This document shows, piece by piece, positions 7,510-16,403 of a stretch of 55,302 nucleotides of DNA. The DNA is taken from positions 1-55,302 of the forward strand of contig NZ_OGVE01000005.1 in the NCBI RefSeq assembly GCF_900258485.1. The letters run 5' to 3'. The notes beneath the pieces are model-generated. The model saw nothing but the letters and a program-made list of their open reading frames with translations. It made no database searches and was not told the origin of the DNA. This stretch comes from Helcococcus massiliensis. GTDB lineage: Bacteria; Bacillota; Clostridia; Tissierellales; Peptoniphilaceae. Made by a program: the position numbers and the translations under genes. Every line of letters starts with the position of its first letter. The first letter of the stretch is position 1.

Positions 7510-8728
7510 AACTGGATGGGTGGAAGTAGAATTATCTCAATTAGGAAAAATAATAACTGGAAAAACTCCTAAGACATATATTAAAGAAAATTTTGGTGGA
7601 GAGACACTGTTTTTAACTCCTTCTGATAATTTGGATGTAAGATACATAACAGAAACAAGTAGAAAATTAACTGATTTGGGTGTTGAATCTTTGAAGAATA
7701 AAGTTATTCCAAAAAATAGCATATGTATTAGCTGTATTGGTTCTAAACTAGGTAAAGTTATAATTACAACAAAAAATACTGTTACAAACCAACAAATTAA
7801 CTCAATTATACCAAATGAAAAAATCAATTATATGTTTCTTTATTATTACATGATAATTATAGGAAATAAATTGAATTATTTAAGTAAAGCATCCACAGCT
7901 ATACCGATAATAAATAAGAGTTTTTTTTCGAAACAAAAAATTTTGCTACCTCCTTTAAATACACAAATTAAAATAGCAAAAATATTATCTTCCATAGATG
8001 ATAAAATTGAAAACAATAATAAAATTATTTCTAACCTAGAATCTCAAGCTCAAGCCATATTCAAATCATGGTTTGTAGATTTTGAACCATTTAAAGATAG
8101 TAAGTTTAAAGAAAGTGAATTAGGAATGATTCCTGAAAGGTGGGAAATTAGTACTTTAGACAAAATATCTAAGAATATAATTACAGGTAAAACACCATCT
8201 ACAAAAAAAATTGAAAATTATGGTGATTATATACCATTTATCACTATACCTGATATGCATAATAAAACATATATTGTAAAAACTGAAAGGTATTTATCAG
8301 AATTGGGATCAAATACACAACCCAAAAAGATATTACCTAAAAATAGTATTATTACAAGTTGCATAGCTACTGTTGGACTTATATCATTAGTTTCTGAATA
8401 TAGTCATACTAATCAACAAATTAATGGAATTATTTCGAAAGAAAGTATAAGTCCATATTATATTTACTCATTTTTAAAAACGCAATATAGATTTTTAAAT
8501 AATATAGGATCTAGTGGAAGTACAACTAAAAATATTAATAAAACAACTTTTGCAAATATAAAAATATTAATACCTGATGAAAATATTATGAATAAATATC
8601 ATAAATTAATGGAACCTATTTTTGAGTATATTTTAAGAATTGAGAAGCAAAATAATAAACTTTCTGAATTAAGAGACACCCTCCTCCCAAAACTAATGTC
8701 TGGAGAAATTAACCTAGAAGAAGATTAA
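7499..8728 (+). CDS. hsdS: type I restriction-modification specificity subunit HsdS
   Basis: Specificity protein of about 410 residues with two target-recognition domains and two conserved helical spacers. The first domain starts at TGWVEVELSQLGK; the central spacer reads QAQAIFKSWFVDFEPF; the second domain starts at GMIPERWEISTLDK; the last spacer ends at RDTLLPKLMSGEI. Both domains begin with a similar TGKTP segment, as expected of an ancient duplication. The best start is the TTG at 7499, eight bases after AGGAGG, overlapping hsdM by 11 bases; a TTG at 7493 is too close to the ribosome site. It is complete, with no extra hsdS copies or inversion partners nearby, so phase variation is not evident. 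The recognised DNA sequence cannot be predicted. Confidence 0.93.
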   Translation: MSYKTGWVEVELSQLGKIITGKTPKTYIKENFGGETLFLTPSDNLDVRYITETSRKLTDLGVESLKNKVIPKNSICISCIGSKLGKVIITTKNTVTNQQINSIIPNEKINYMFLYYYMIIIGNKLNYLSKASTAIPIINKSFFSKQKILLPPLNTQIKIAKILSSIDDKIENNNKIISNLESQAQAIFKSWFVDFEPFKDSKFKESELGMIPERWEISTLDKISKNIITGKTPSTKKIENYGDYIPFITIPDMHNKTYIVKTERYLSELGSNTQPKKILPKNSIITSCIATVGLISLVSEYSHTNQQINGIISKESISPYYIYSFLKTQYRFLNNIGSSGSTTKNINKTTFANIKILIPDENIMNKYHKLMEPIFEYILRIEKQNNKLSELRDTLLPKLMSGEINLEED

Positions 8729-8755
8729 TAATGAAATGATATAAGGATGTATAGT

Positions 8756-11700
8756 ATGTATAAGGTAAAATTTATAGAAAGTGTGTTTGAAGAAGCTTTC
8801 ATAAATAAAATAAAAGATCTTGGTTATGAATATATACCATCAAATGAAATTATAAGATCTTCTTATAAGTCACCAATAGCAGATGAGATATTTAAAGAAT
8901 CATTATTACGTATTAATCCTGATGTATCATTTGAAATAATTGAAAGAGCTATTCAAGAAATAAAACATATAGATGCAGGATTATTGGAAGCGCGTAATGA
9001 GACTTTCTTTGAATATTTACAAAATGGTATTTCAATTTCATATTATGAGGACAATGAAGAGAAAACAGAAATTGTTTATTTAATCGATTATGATGATTTA
9101 GATAATAATAGTTTTGTTGTATCTAATCAATTTAATGTTATAGGTAAAGCACTAAAGATACCTGATGTAGTAATCTTTATTAACGGTTTACCTTTAGTTG
9201 TTGTAGAACTAAAATCAGCATCCACTGAGCAAGCAGATGTATGGTCAGCATACAGACAGATAAGAAATTTTCAATCAGATATAGAAGATTTCTTTGTTTA
9301 TAATGCTTTTAATGTTATATCAGACCTTACAGAGACTAAGTTTGGTACTATTACTTCTAAAGAATCCTGGTACAAAGATTGGAAAACAACAGATGGTCAA
9401 TACGAGAGTACAAAGTATGCTGATTACAAAACTTTTATAATCGGTTTGCTAGACAAAGAAAGATTATTAGATATTATTAAAAACTTTATAATATTTGAAC
9501 ACAAAGATAAGTCTATAATAAAAATAATGACTCAATACCATCAGTATTTTGCAGTGCATAAAGCAGTAAAATCTACTTTACAAGCTATTGAAAAAGGAGA
9601 TGGTAGGGCAGGAGTATTTTGGCATACACAAGGATCTGGTAAGTCATTATCTATGGTATTTTATACTGCTATGATGTCCAAAGTTTTAGACAAACCTACA
9701 TTTGTAATTATTACTGATAGAAATGACCTAGATGACCAACTCTATGGACAATTTTCAAGAGTAGAGAACTTTTTAAGACAGAGACCAATACAAGCAAATT
9801 CTAGAGCTCATCTTAAAGAACTATTAAATGATAGGGTATCAAACGGTATATTCTTTACAACAATGCAAAAATTTGCTGAATCAGATGAACCTTTAACTGA
9901 TAGAAATGATGTAATAGTTATAGCTGATGAAGCGCATAGATCTCAATACGGTTTAAAATCTAAGATGTCTTCTGATGGTAAATTACAAATTGGTATGGCA
10001 AAGTTAGTAAGACAGTCATTACCTAAAGCTACATATATTGGTTTTACAGGAACGCCACTAACTGAAAATGAAAAAGATACACAAGAAGTTTTTGGAAACT
10101 ATATTGATATATATGATATGTCACAATCGGTTGAAGATGGTGCAACAAAACCTATTTATTATGAAAATAGAGTTATTAACTTAAAATTAAATGAAGATTT
10201 GCTCAAAGAAATTGATTCTAAATATGATGAATTAGCTGAAGTTGCTAATGAGAAAGATATTGAAAAATCTAAAAAAGAATTGTCCAGAATGGAAGCTATT
10301 CTTGGTTCTGACCAAGCCATAGATACCTTAGTTAGAGATATAGTTGAACACTATGAAGAAAATAGGGCCGATTTATTAACAGGAAAAGCTATGGTTGTTG
10401 CTTACAATAGAGATATTGGAATTAAAATATATAAAAAAATGCTAGAGCTTAGACCTGAGTGGACGGAAAAAGTAAAAGTAATAATGACCGGATCAAACAA
10501 TGATCCAGAAGAATGGAAAGAAATAATAGGAACTAAATCATATAGAGATGAGTTAGCTAGGAAATTTAAAGATAATAGTGACCCTATGAAAATAGCTATT
10601 GTTGTAGATATGTGGTTAACTGGGTTTGATGTGCCTTCGCTAGCTACAATGTATATATACAAGCCGTTAAAAGGACACAATTTAATGCAAACTATAGCTA
10701 GAGTAAATCGTGTGTTTGAGGATAAAGAAGGTGGATTGATTGTTGATTATATAGGTATTAGTAAAGCTCTAAAAGAAGCGATGAGCAACTATACTAAATC
10801 AGACCAAAAAGTTTTAGACAATTCAAATATAAGAGATTCAGCCTATCCTGTATTCAAAGAAAAGCTAAATGATTGTAGAAATATATACTTAAAGAACTTC
10901 AATTATTCTAGATTATTTGAAAAGAATATCAGTAGTAGTGAAAGAGCTGATTTAATAGTCGATGGTTTAAATTATATTTTAGGTCTAGATGTAGATAAAC
11001 AAACAGATTTTAAAGATGAATCATATGCACTTAAACAAGCACATACCCTATGTTCTTCTATAACTACAGAAGTTGAACAGATAGAAGCTGCATATATTGA
11101 AGCTATAAGGATTAGTTTAAATAGGCTAGATGCTTCTACTGCACCAATTTCTAAGCAAGAGATTAATAACCAAATAAATGAACTATTGCATCAATCTATA
11201 GAAAGTGAAGGAGTAGTTAACTTATTCCAAGATTTTGAAAAAGGATTCAGCTTATTTGATCCTAATTTTTTAGATAAGATATCAAAAATGCAACAAAAGA
11301 ACCTTTCAATAGAATTATTAAATAAGGTTTTAACAGATGAAATAAGTTCAATATCAAGAACGAATCTTACAAAGAGTGAAGAATTTTCTAAAAGACTAAA
11401 AAGATTAATGAAAAGATATAGAGATAGCCTTCTTTATAATGCTGAAACCCTAGATACTTTTGCGGGACTTGATGACATCCTTACAACAAACGATTCAGTT
11501 AATGAATACAGCGAAGTTAAAAGACTATTAATTGAACTTGCTAAAGAAACCATTGAGGCAGAAAAAGAATATAAAAAGCTCGGATTAACTAGAGCTGAAA
11601 TGGCCTTTTATAATGCAGTAGCTTCTTCTGACAATATACAAGATTTTTATACTGATGAACAACTAATAAAACTTACAAAAGAACTCACAGAAACTTTGAG

Positions 11701-11878
11701 CTCAGAAATGACCCAAGATTGGGCGTTCAAAGAATCTGGAAGAGCAAATGTAAGAAGAGTAATAAAAAGATTACTAAGAGAATATAAATATCCTGGTAAT
11801 TATAATGAAACAATACAATTGGTGGTTAAACAAGCTGAATATTGGGATGCTATTAGGGATGATGAGCATAGAGCCTAA
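8756..11878 (+). CDS. hsdR: type I restriction endonuclease subunit HsdR
   Basis: The motor and nuclease subunit, about 1040 residues. The N-terminal nuclease domain shows PDVVIFINGLPLVVVELKSAS (PD..ExK type, about 135-155). The helicase core has Walker A QGSGKS (about 290), DEAH (about 390), TGTPL, and motif VI QTIARVNRVF; a long C-terminal helical region follows. With HsdM and HsdS it translocates unmethylated DNA and cuts it. The ATG at 8756 has AAGG nine bases before it; an ATG at 8747 is the alternative. The gene is intact, so the system is probably active. Confidence 0.94.
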   Translation: MYKVKFIESVFEEAFINKIKDLGYEYIPSNEIIRSSYKSPIADEIFKESLLRINPDVSFEIIERAIQEIKHIDAGLLEARNETFFEYLQNGISISYYEDNEEKTEIVYLIDYDDLDNNSFVVSNQFNVIGKALKIPDVVIFINGLPLVVVELKSASTEQADVWSAYRQIRNFQSDIEDFFVYNAFNVISDLTETKFGTITSKESWYKDWKTTDGQYESTKYADYKTFIIGLLDKERLLDIIKNFIIFEHKDKSIIKIMTQYHQYFAVHKAVKSTLQAIEKGDGRAGVFWHTQGSGKSLSMVFYTAMMSKVLDKPTFVIITDRNDLDDQLYGQFSRVENFLRQRPIQANSRAHLKELLNDRVSNGIFFTTMQKFAESDEPLTDRNDVIVIADEAHRSQYGLKSKMSSDGKLQIGMAKLVRQSLPKATYIGFTGTPLTENEKDTQEVFGNYIDIYDMSQSVEDGATKPIYYENRVINLKLNEDLLKEIDSKYDELAEVANEKDIEKSKKELSRMEAILGSDQAIDTLVRDIVEHYEENRADLLTGKAMVVAYNRDIGIKIYKKMLELRPEWTEKVKVIMTGSNNDPEEWKEIIGTKSYRDELARKFKDNSDPMKIAIVVDMWLTGFDVPSLATMYIYKPLKGHNLMQTIARVNRVFEDKEGGLIVDYIGISKALKEAMSNYTKSDQKVLDNSNIRDSAYPVFKEKLNDCRNIYLKNFNYSRLFEKNISSSERADLIVDGLNYILGLDVDKQTDFKDESYALKQAHTLCSSITTEVEQIEAAYIEAIRISLNRLDASTAPISKQEINNQINELLHQSIESEGVVNLFQDFEKGFSLFDPNFLDKISKMQQKNLSIELLNKVLTDEISSISRTNLTKSEEFSKRLKRLMKRYRDSLLYNAETLDTFAGLDDILTTNDSVNEYSEVKRLLIELAKETIEAEKEYKKLGLTRAEMAFYNAVASSDNIQDFYTDEQLIKLTKELTETLSSEMTQDWAFKESGRANVRRVIKRLLREYKYPGNYNETIQLVVKQAEYWDAIRDDEHRA

Positions 11879-12935
11879 AAGTTTTCTGGAATAATTCATG
11901 TGAACATGTAAATAATTTTCATGTATTATAAATATCATAAATTTTTGGATAATATATCATAAACTTATTAAATAGACCAGATATAAATGTCAATAGCAAT
12001 AACTTCATCTTGAAATTTAAGTCGCGTCATACTTGCCTAAAAATTAGGCATAGTAAAATTAAATAAAGATTTAATTAATTATATATTTAGTATGTAGTAT
12101 TGATATCCTCAAAATATCAAAAATTATGTTTGTAAGTTTCCTTTATTAGTATCGATAGCTGCACCCTAAGTCTTACCTATTTGTCTAAGTTTTTGATAAT
12201 ACACAAAAAAAAAGGAAGACTTTTAAAATCGTCAATATTAACAGCAAGTTAAATAGCACGTCTTAGAAAAATAGGTTTACTTTTAGAAATCTTAGGGTTG
12301 AGAATATTTAATTTCTAGACTGTTTAGTAGATACATATAGATCCAGATAAGCAACTGACTATTTAGCTATTTTAAATCGAAAAATAACACCATTATTAAT
12401 GGTTTGATTAATAAAAGGTATAAAGGATTCATCATAGAAGAATCTCATCTTAAATTTTAAAAATCTGCTCACAAGAAAAGTAATTTGAGCAATAGCTTAT
12501 TTGATTTAATAGAAAAATGACTTCAACCCAAAAATAAGAAATAAACTTCTGAAACCTACTAAAACTCTAATATTATTGGGATAAGAAAAAGACTCATAAA
12601 CAAATTTCCTATTAGAATCAATTAATTAAGATTCGTGTTTATTCTTTGCAAAAGCAACACCAATATTAAATATAAAATTACCTAGCTTTAATATAATTTA
12701 TATATAGATAGATCACTAAGAATTTTATGACAATCAAATATTGATATACATACAGCAACGAAAGCTTATTCTACTTAAGATATGAAAGGGAGAAATACCC
12801 TATTTTAGAAATGCTAGCTTCAAGGTGAAGAGCTATCACCTAAATCTATATAAATATTATCCTATATGAGAATATGATTGAGAACAAAGTGTTATATATA
12901 TTACTAAGATTATAGTATACGAGAGGAGATAAGAT
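11879..12935. other. gene-poor decayed stretch between hsdR and the TIR gene
   Basis: About 1 kb of very AT-rich DNA with stop codons in every frame. The middle (about 12130-12400, minus strand) still translates into pieces of an IS110-family transposase. I see nothing recognisable from 11879 to 12120 or from 12500 to 12900, apart from a short hairpin AGGTGA/TCACCT near 12820-12840. The stretch looks like scar tissue of past insertions. Confidence 0.7.
12130..12400 (-). pseudogene. degraded IS110-family transposase remnant
   Basis: Reading the minus strand with several frameshifts gives, in the correct family order: IFRFKIAK-stop-SVAYLDL (family: G-D-I-x-R-F-x-S-A-K-x-L-V-A-Y-x-G-L-D), then STKQSRN (family QSGN), then KISKSKPIFLRRAI-stop-LAV (family ISKxGxxxLRRALYLAA), then YYQKLRQIGKT (family YYxKLxxxGK), then GAAIDTNKGNL (family xAxxAxxRKL). 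This ordered match across frames supports the C-terminal Transposase_20 part of an IS116/IS110/IS902 element. The N-terminal DEDD nuclease part is not found, and no element ends can be drawn. It cannot encode a working enzyme. Confidence 0.75.
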
Positions 12936-13238
12936 ATGATTTTTATTAGTCATACACATTCTGATAAAAATATAGTAGAACCTATTGCCAATAAATTAGC
13001 TGAATTATACGGAAAAGAACAAATATTTTATGATAGTTGGTCAATACAACCTGGTGAGGGGATTATAGATATAATAAATAAAGGACTTTCAAAATTAGAT
13101 GTTATATTTTATTTTGTTTCAAATGAAAGCTTAAAGAGTAAGATGGTAGAGTTAGAATGGCAGAATGCTTTATTTAAATCCACTGGAGAAAATATAAAAG
13201 TTATTCCAGTCAGAATAGATAATTGTTTAGTTCCTTAA
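12936..13238 (+). CDS. TIR-domain protein, cut short by an in-frame stop
   Basis: The first 100 residues form a bacterial TIR domain: it starts IFISHTHSDK and has the YDSWSIQPGE loop and the VELEWQNAL helix, whose Glu (E74 or E72) is the likely catalytic NAD-cleaving residue. GAGGAG lies before the ATG. The stop at 13236-13238 is followed in the same frame by ILSQTLYLDIY, which continues a normal TIR domain, so the original protein was about 261 residues. Bacterial TIR proteins commonly deplete NAD or make cADPR-like signals in anti-phage defence, and the neighbouring restriction and AbiE genes fit that. As it stands the TIR fold lacks its last strand and is probably inactive unless the stop is read through. 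Confidence 0.75.
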   Translation: MIFISHTHSDKNIVEPIANKLAELYGKEQIFYDSWSIQPGEGIIDIINKGLSKLDVIFYFVSNESLKSKMVELEWQNALFKSTGENIKVIPVRIDNCLVP

Positions 13239-13721
13239 ATCTTAAGCCAAACGTTATATTTAGATATTTATCAAAATGGTGTAGAAGTTGTATTAAGGCA
13301 AATGATAGATATAATTGAAGGTAGAAATATATATAAGTCAGAATTTAATAAATTTCAAAATGTGGTTGCATATAAGAGGAACATATCTGACAAAAAGATA
13401 ATTTTTGAAATTAGAGCTGAACGTTATATGGAACCAATTTCTAAATATGGAATAGTTGTAGCTAATGATGAGAGAAAAATTAATTTTGAATGTAAATCTG
13501 ATTTCCTCGCGACAAAGGGGTTTAATAAGGGAGCAGCAACACTTAAAGTAGACTTTGCTACTATAAGAGCTAATGTATTAGCAGTAGAAACTCAACGTGC
13601 TACAGTACCAGGATTTCCTGTAGAAATTCATGTAGAGTCTGAAGATCCAATAATATTTATTGGAGTTTTGAAAGCTAATTCCTCTGATAGCTATTATTCA
13701 ATACCAGTGAAGAATTTTTAA
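13239..13721 (+). pseudogene. C-terminal half of the interrupted TIR gene
   Basis: This part continues in the same frame as the TIR gene after a single TAA. It finishes the TIR fold (LSQTLYLDIYQNGVEVVLRQMID) and then adds a beta-rich domain of about 120 residues (from about MEPISKYGIVV to YYSIPVKNF) that I do not recognise. An ATG at 13302 could in principle start a 139-residue product, but only a weak AAGG three bases away precedes it. No other stop or frameshift is present, so the damage is recent or the stop is tolerated. Confidence 0.65.
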
Positions 13722-13743
13722 ATATATCTTATTTTAAAAAAAT

Positions 13744-14289
13744 TTGCATCTTCAAAACTGTACAAATAAAACAAAACATCTTAAATTTATTTATTATATA
13801 ATCTTTAAAGATTTACTTAATATATCAAATACTGAATTATATGCTTTAAATGAAGATTTAGTTGTTAGCTTACTTTCTTCATTTGAAGGAACTATTATCT
13901 ATCCTAAAGAAAAGACAAAGGAAGAAATCTTTGATGATTCTTCAAAAGAATTAGAGTCAAAATCTGATCTAAAATTTATTCCTAACGGTAGGTATTATTT
14001 AAATAGAAACGTTAAAGGATTCGGTAGAGTTAAAGGAGAAGCCGTAGTTGAAGATGGCATAATTAAGGTCTTAAAAGGAAGTAAATGTGCTCCAACTAAA
14101 GATGGTTATGTTCCGGAAATAAGAAAAAAAGCAAGAATCGAGAATGATATTTTAATAGAAGATATAATTTGTAGTTCTCCATCGACCGCTGGGTTGCTTG
14201 TAATTGGTAGATTTAATAACGGTTGGACAGAATGGAAAGATAAAAATGGTAAGAAACTAGCTGTTTTCAGAGATGAAAGTAATGTCTAA
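13744..14289 (+). CDS. DUF4357-domain protein, ends probably altered
   Basis: A reading frame of 181 residues. The C-terminal part is a good DUF4357 domain: GRVKGEAVVEDGIIKVLKGSKCAP, then SSPSTAGLLVIGRFNNGWTEWKDKNGKKL. This domain is often attached to GIY-YIG nucleases or found in restriction-type islands; its role is unknown. The N-terminal 70 residues match nothing I know. The only possible start is a TTG at 13744 without any ribosome site, so the true N-terminus may be lost. The last residues (FRDESNV) lie where the DNA begins to match a GNAT acetyltransferase gene, so the 3' end may have been replaced by recombination. Treat as a probable gene fragment. Confidence 0.5.
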   Translation: MHLQNCTNKTKHLKFIYYIIFKDLLNISNTELYALNEDLVVSLLSSFEGTIIYPKEKTKEEIFDDSSKELESKSDLKFIPNGRYYLNRNVKGFGRVKGEAVVEDGIIKVLKGSKCAPTKDGYVPEIRKKARIENDILIEDIICSSPSTAGLLVIGRFNNGWTEWKDKNGKKLAVFRDESNV

Positions 14290-14390
14290 AAAAGTCCAAG
14301 AATAATTAGGATTTATATATTACAAAACTTATGAGATAGAAAAGAGATAAATCATAGACATTTTATTATTTTAATTAGTTTATGAATAGA
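14283..14390 (+). pseudogene. 3' fragment of a GNAT acetyltransferase gene
   Basis: Bases 14283-14332 are clearly homologous to bases near 16810-16860 in the intact acetyltransferase gene at 16404-16949 (shared runs such as GTCCAAGAA, AATTAGG and ATTACAAAACTT). Translated with breaks, it reads KVQE-stop-LGFIYYKTYE against KRVQEKLGFVHYKTFE. The match fades towards 14390. Only the last third of such a gene remains here. Confidence 0.7.
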
Positions 14391-14416
14391 CATTATAAAA
14401 CAATAAATGAATACAT

Positions 14417-14453
14417 AAGCACGGATTTCAAGTTGCATTTGAAATTCGTGCTT
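14417..14453. repeat. palindromic hairpin element, copy 1
   Basis: A 15-pair stem (one G-T pair) with a GTTGCAT loop. Its core ATTTCAA-GTTGCAT-TTGAAAT is shared with the element at 23346-23390, while the outer stem differs but remains paired (AAGCACG/CGTGCTT). It is preceded by AATGAAT in both copies and followed by a T-rich tract, so it could be a terminator or a small repeat family. Confidence 0.7.
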
Positions 14454-14651
14454 GTTATATTTTATTCATTTAATGGGTTAATTGAACAAAACAAAAAATA
14501 AAATGGAAATAGATACAAGAGTGAGTAAAAAATCATTCTTTTCTTGTGGATAGATACATTATATACTGAAGAACTCGAAATAGAAAGATGGGAATCCATT
14601 TAAATTTTATGAGTTAGGTAAAATATGATAATTATAAGAGATTATTACAAC

Positions 14652-14701
14652 TTGACTTTTTTGAACCCAAAAGTGTATAATTTTGGGTGCAAGGAGGTGA
14701 T
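14652..14701 (+). promoter_or_regulatory. AbiE promoter with palindromic operator and extended ribosome site
   Basis: TTGACT (14652-14657) and TATAAT (14676-14681) are 18 bases apart. The palindrome ACCCAAAA-N8-TTTTGGGT (about 14666-14688) holds the -10 in its spacer. AbiEi antitoxins repress their own promoters by binding inverted repeats, so this is the likely operator. AAGGAGGTGAT at 14691-14701 is a full-length match to the 16S anti-Shine-Dalgarno. Confidence 0.75.
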
Positions 14702-14706
14702 GTTTT

Positions 14707-15312
14707 ATGACTTCAATTACGAAAAAAATAGAAAACATAATGTCTGAAAATCAAGGTGAGATCTTCTCTATAAATGACTTTTATCATTTGGGGACAAAGA
14801 ATACTGTTAAATCTATTTTGTATAGATTAAGTGAAAATAATGAGATAGTTAGACTTATTGATGGATTATATACAAAACCTAAATATAGCAAGATTTTGAA
14901 CGAATACTCCTTTCCTGATGCTAATTCAGTTGCAAATAAAATTGCTGATAAATTTTCTTGGACGATAGCACCTACGGGAGATACAGCATTAAACTACACA
15001 GGTTTGTCTACACAAGTACCAAATGAATATGTTTATATTTCAGATGGACCATATAGAGAATACTTGTATAGAGATAAAAAAATCGTATTCAAACACACAA
15101 CAAATAGAAATATAACTTCTTATTCAAAAGAATTGTCTATTTTAATACAGGCAATAAAAGCACTAGGAAAAAATAAAATAAATGAGGAAGATATTAAAAA
15201 ACTTGCTTTGTTTGCTAAAAATATTAAAGAAGATCTGATAAAGGACACCTTAAAACTGCCTTTCTGGATACAAGAAGTTTTAGAAAAAATACAGGAGATA
15301 AATTTTGAGTAA
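14707..15312 (+). CDS. type IV antitoxin, AbiEi/DUF6088 family
   Basis: A 201-residue antitoxin and autorepressor. The N-terminal winged helix (about 1-65: ITKKIENIMSENQGEIFSINDF, then SILYRLSENNEIVRLIDGLYTKP) is the DNA-binding part; the rest (APTGDTALNYTGLSTQVP...) is the AbiEi body. It counters the AbiEii nucleotidyltransferase without direct contact in characterised systems. The toxin gene overlaps its end by 8 bases, so the two are translationally linked. It has a strong ribosome site and a palindrome over its promoter. Confidence 0.87.
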   Translation: MTSITKKIENIMSENQGEIFSINDFYHLGTKNTVKSILYRLSENNEIVRLIDGLYTKPKYSKILNEYSFPDANSVANKIADKFSWTIAPTGDTALNYTGLSTQVPNEYVYISDGPYREYLYRDKKIVFKHTTNRNITSYSKELSILIQAIKALGKNKINEEDIKKLALFAKNIKEDLIKDTLKLPFWIQEVLEKIQEINFE

Positions 15313-16333
15313 ATTATTAGAAATATCAAGTGAAGAACTTGAACTCGTTATACAAAATACATCAGATAAACTTCATATGTCAAAAGCTATTGTTGAAAAA
15401 GACTTATGGGTTTGTATAATTCTTAAATATCTATTTGAGGATTTCAAATATAAAGATGCTATTGTTTTTAAAGGTGGAACAAGTTTATCTAAAGTATATA
15501 AATTGATAGAAAGATTTTCAGAAGATATTGATCTTGCTTTAGATTGGACAGTTTTGGGATATGGGCACGAAGAACCTTATGAAGAAAGAAGTAATACTAA
15601 GCAGTCGAAATTTAATGATAAGTTAAAAGAAGATACAAAGGTATTTCTTCGTGATGAATTCTTACCTATTATAGAAGATTACTTTAAGGAAGTTTTAAAA
15701 GGTAAAGACTATAAATTTTATATTGATGAATTTGACGGTCAAACGATCTGTTTTGATTATCCTAAAAATCATAGTGATAGCTCAATACTACAAGTAATAA
15801 GGCTTGAAATTGGAAGTCTAGCTGAGCCGATTCCAGCTAGTACACAGAAGATAAAAACCTATATTCAAGAAGTATATCCTGAAGTATTTGAAGAAAATAT
15901 TCAAGTAATGGCAGTTGATAGCTTAAGAACTTTTTATGAAAAGATAACGATACTTCATAGAGAAGCAAACAGAGTAAATGGGAACTACCCTGCTAGATAT
16001 TCTAGACATTTTTATGATGTATACAAAATGCTACTTACAGATATAAAAGAAAAGAGCTTAGAAAACTTAGATTTATTAAAAGCAGTGATTGAATTTAAGA
16101 AAAAATTTTATGCGTGCAATTGGGCTAAATATGATGATATTGAAGAAGGAAATCTAAAGTTAGTCCCATCTGATGAGGCTTTAGATATATTTTCAAAAGA
16201 TTATGATAGTATGAAAAACATGCTCTTTGGAGAAAAGATACCATTTGATAAAATAATAAGTAGCATAAGAGAATATGAGATAGAACTAAATGAGGTTTTA
16301 AAAACAAATAATAATCTTGAACAAGGGAGATAG
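15305..16333 (+). CDS. AbiEii nucleotidyltransferase toxin
   Basis: A 342-residue toxin of the AbiEii/MenT group. The nucleotidyltransferase signature is intact: FKGGTSLSKVY (about 57-67), then RFSEDIDLAL, where the two Asp residues bind metal, followed by a conserved LEIGS strand and the R..RHFYDVYK motif. Relatives transfer nucleotides to tRNA or other targets and stop growth, aborting phage infection. It begins at a TTG, seven bases after AGGAG, within the antitoxin gene. All key residues are visible, so it is probably active. It lies in the same island as the type I restriction genes. Confidence 0.88.
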   Translation: MSKLLEISSEELELVIQNTSDKLHMSKAIVEKDLWVCIILKYLFEDFKYKDAIVFKGGTSLSKVYKLIERFSEDIDLALDWTVLGYGHEEPYEERSNTKQSKFNDKLKEDTKVFLRDEFLPIIEDYFKEVLKGKDYKFYIDEFDGQTICFDYPKNHSDSSILQVIRLEIGSLAEPIPASTQKIKTYIQEVYPEVFEENIQVMAVDSLRTFYEKITILHREANRVNGNYPARYSRHFYDVYKMLLTDIKEKSLENLDLLKAVIEFKKKFYACNWAKYDDIEEGNLKLVPSDEALDIFSKDYDSMKNMLFGEKIPFDKIISSIREYEIELNEVLKTNNNLEQGR

Positions 16334-16403
16334 ACATTAGAGCTATCATCTTATGAAGCTATATCAAGAAACCTTAATGAGAATAAATAAAGAGGTAAAA
16401 CCA

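Larger units (their letters stand above)
14291..14706. other. intergenic stretch before the AbiE pair
   Basis: Contains the acetyltransferase fragment (to about 14390), the conserved palindromic hairpin at 14417-14453, about 200 bases in which I see nothing, and then the AbiE promoter with its palindrome. Confidence 0.6.

Noticed and set aside
7499-8728. Phase-variable hsdS
   Set aside because: There is one complete hsdS, no recombinase and no inverted second copy in the window.
12800-12935. Short hairpins just before the TIR gene as a retron or guide RNA
   Set aside because: No reverse transcriptase or matching effector is encoded nearby, and the hairpins are short; decayed DNA is the simpler reading.
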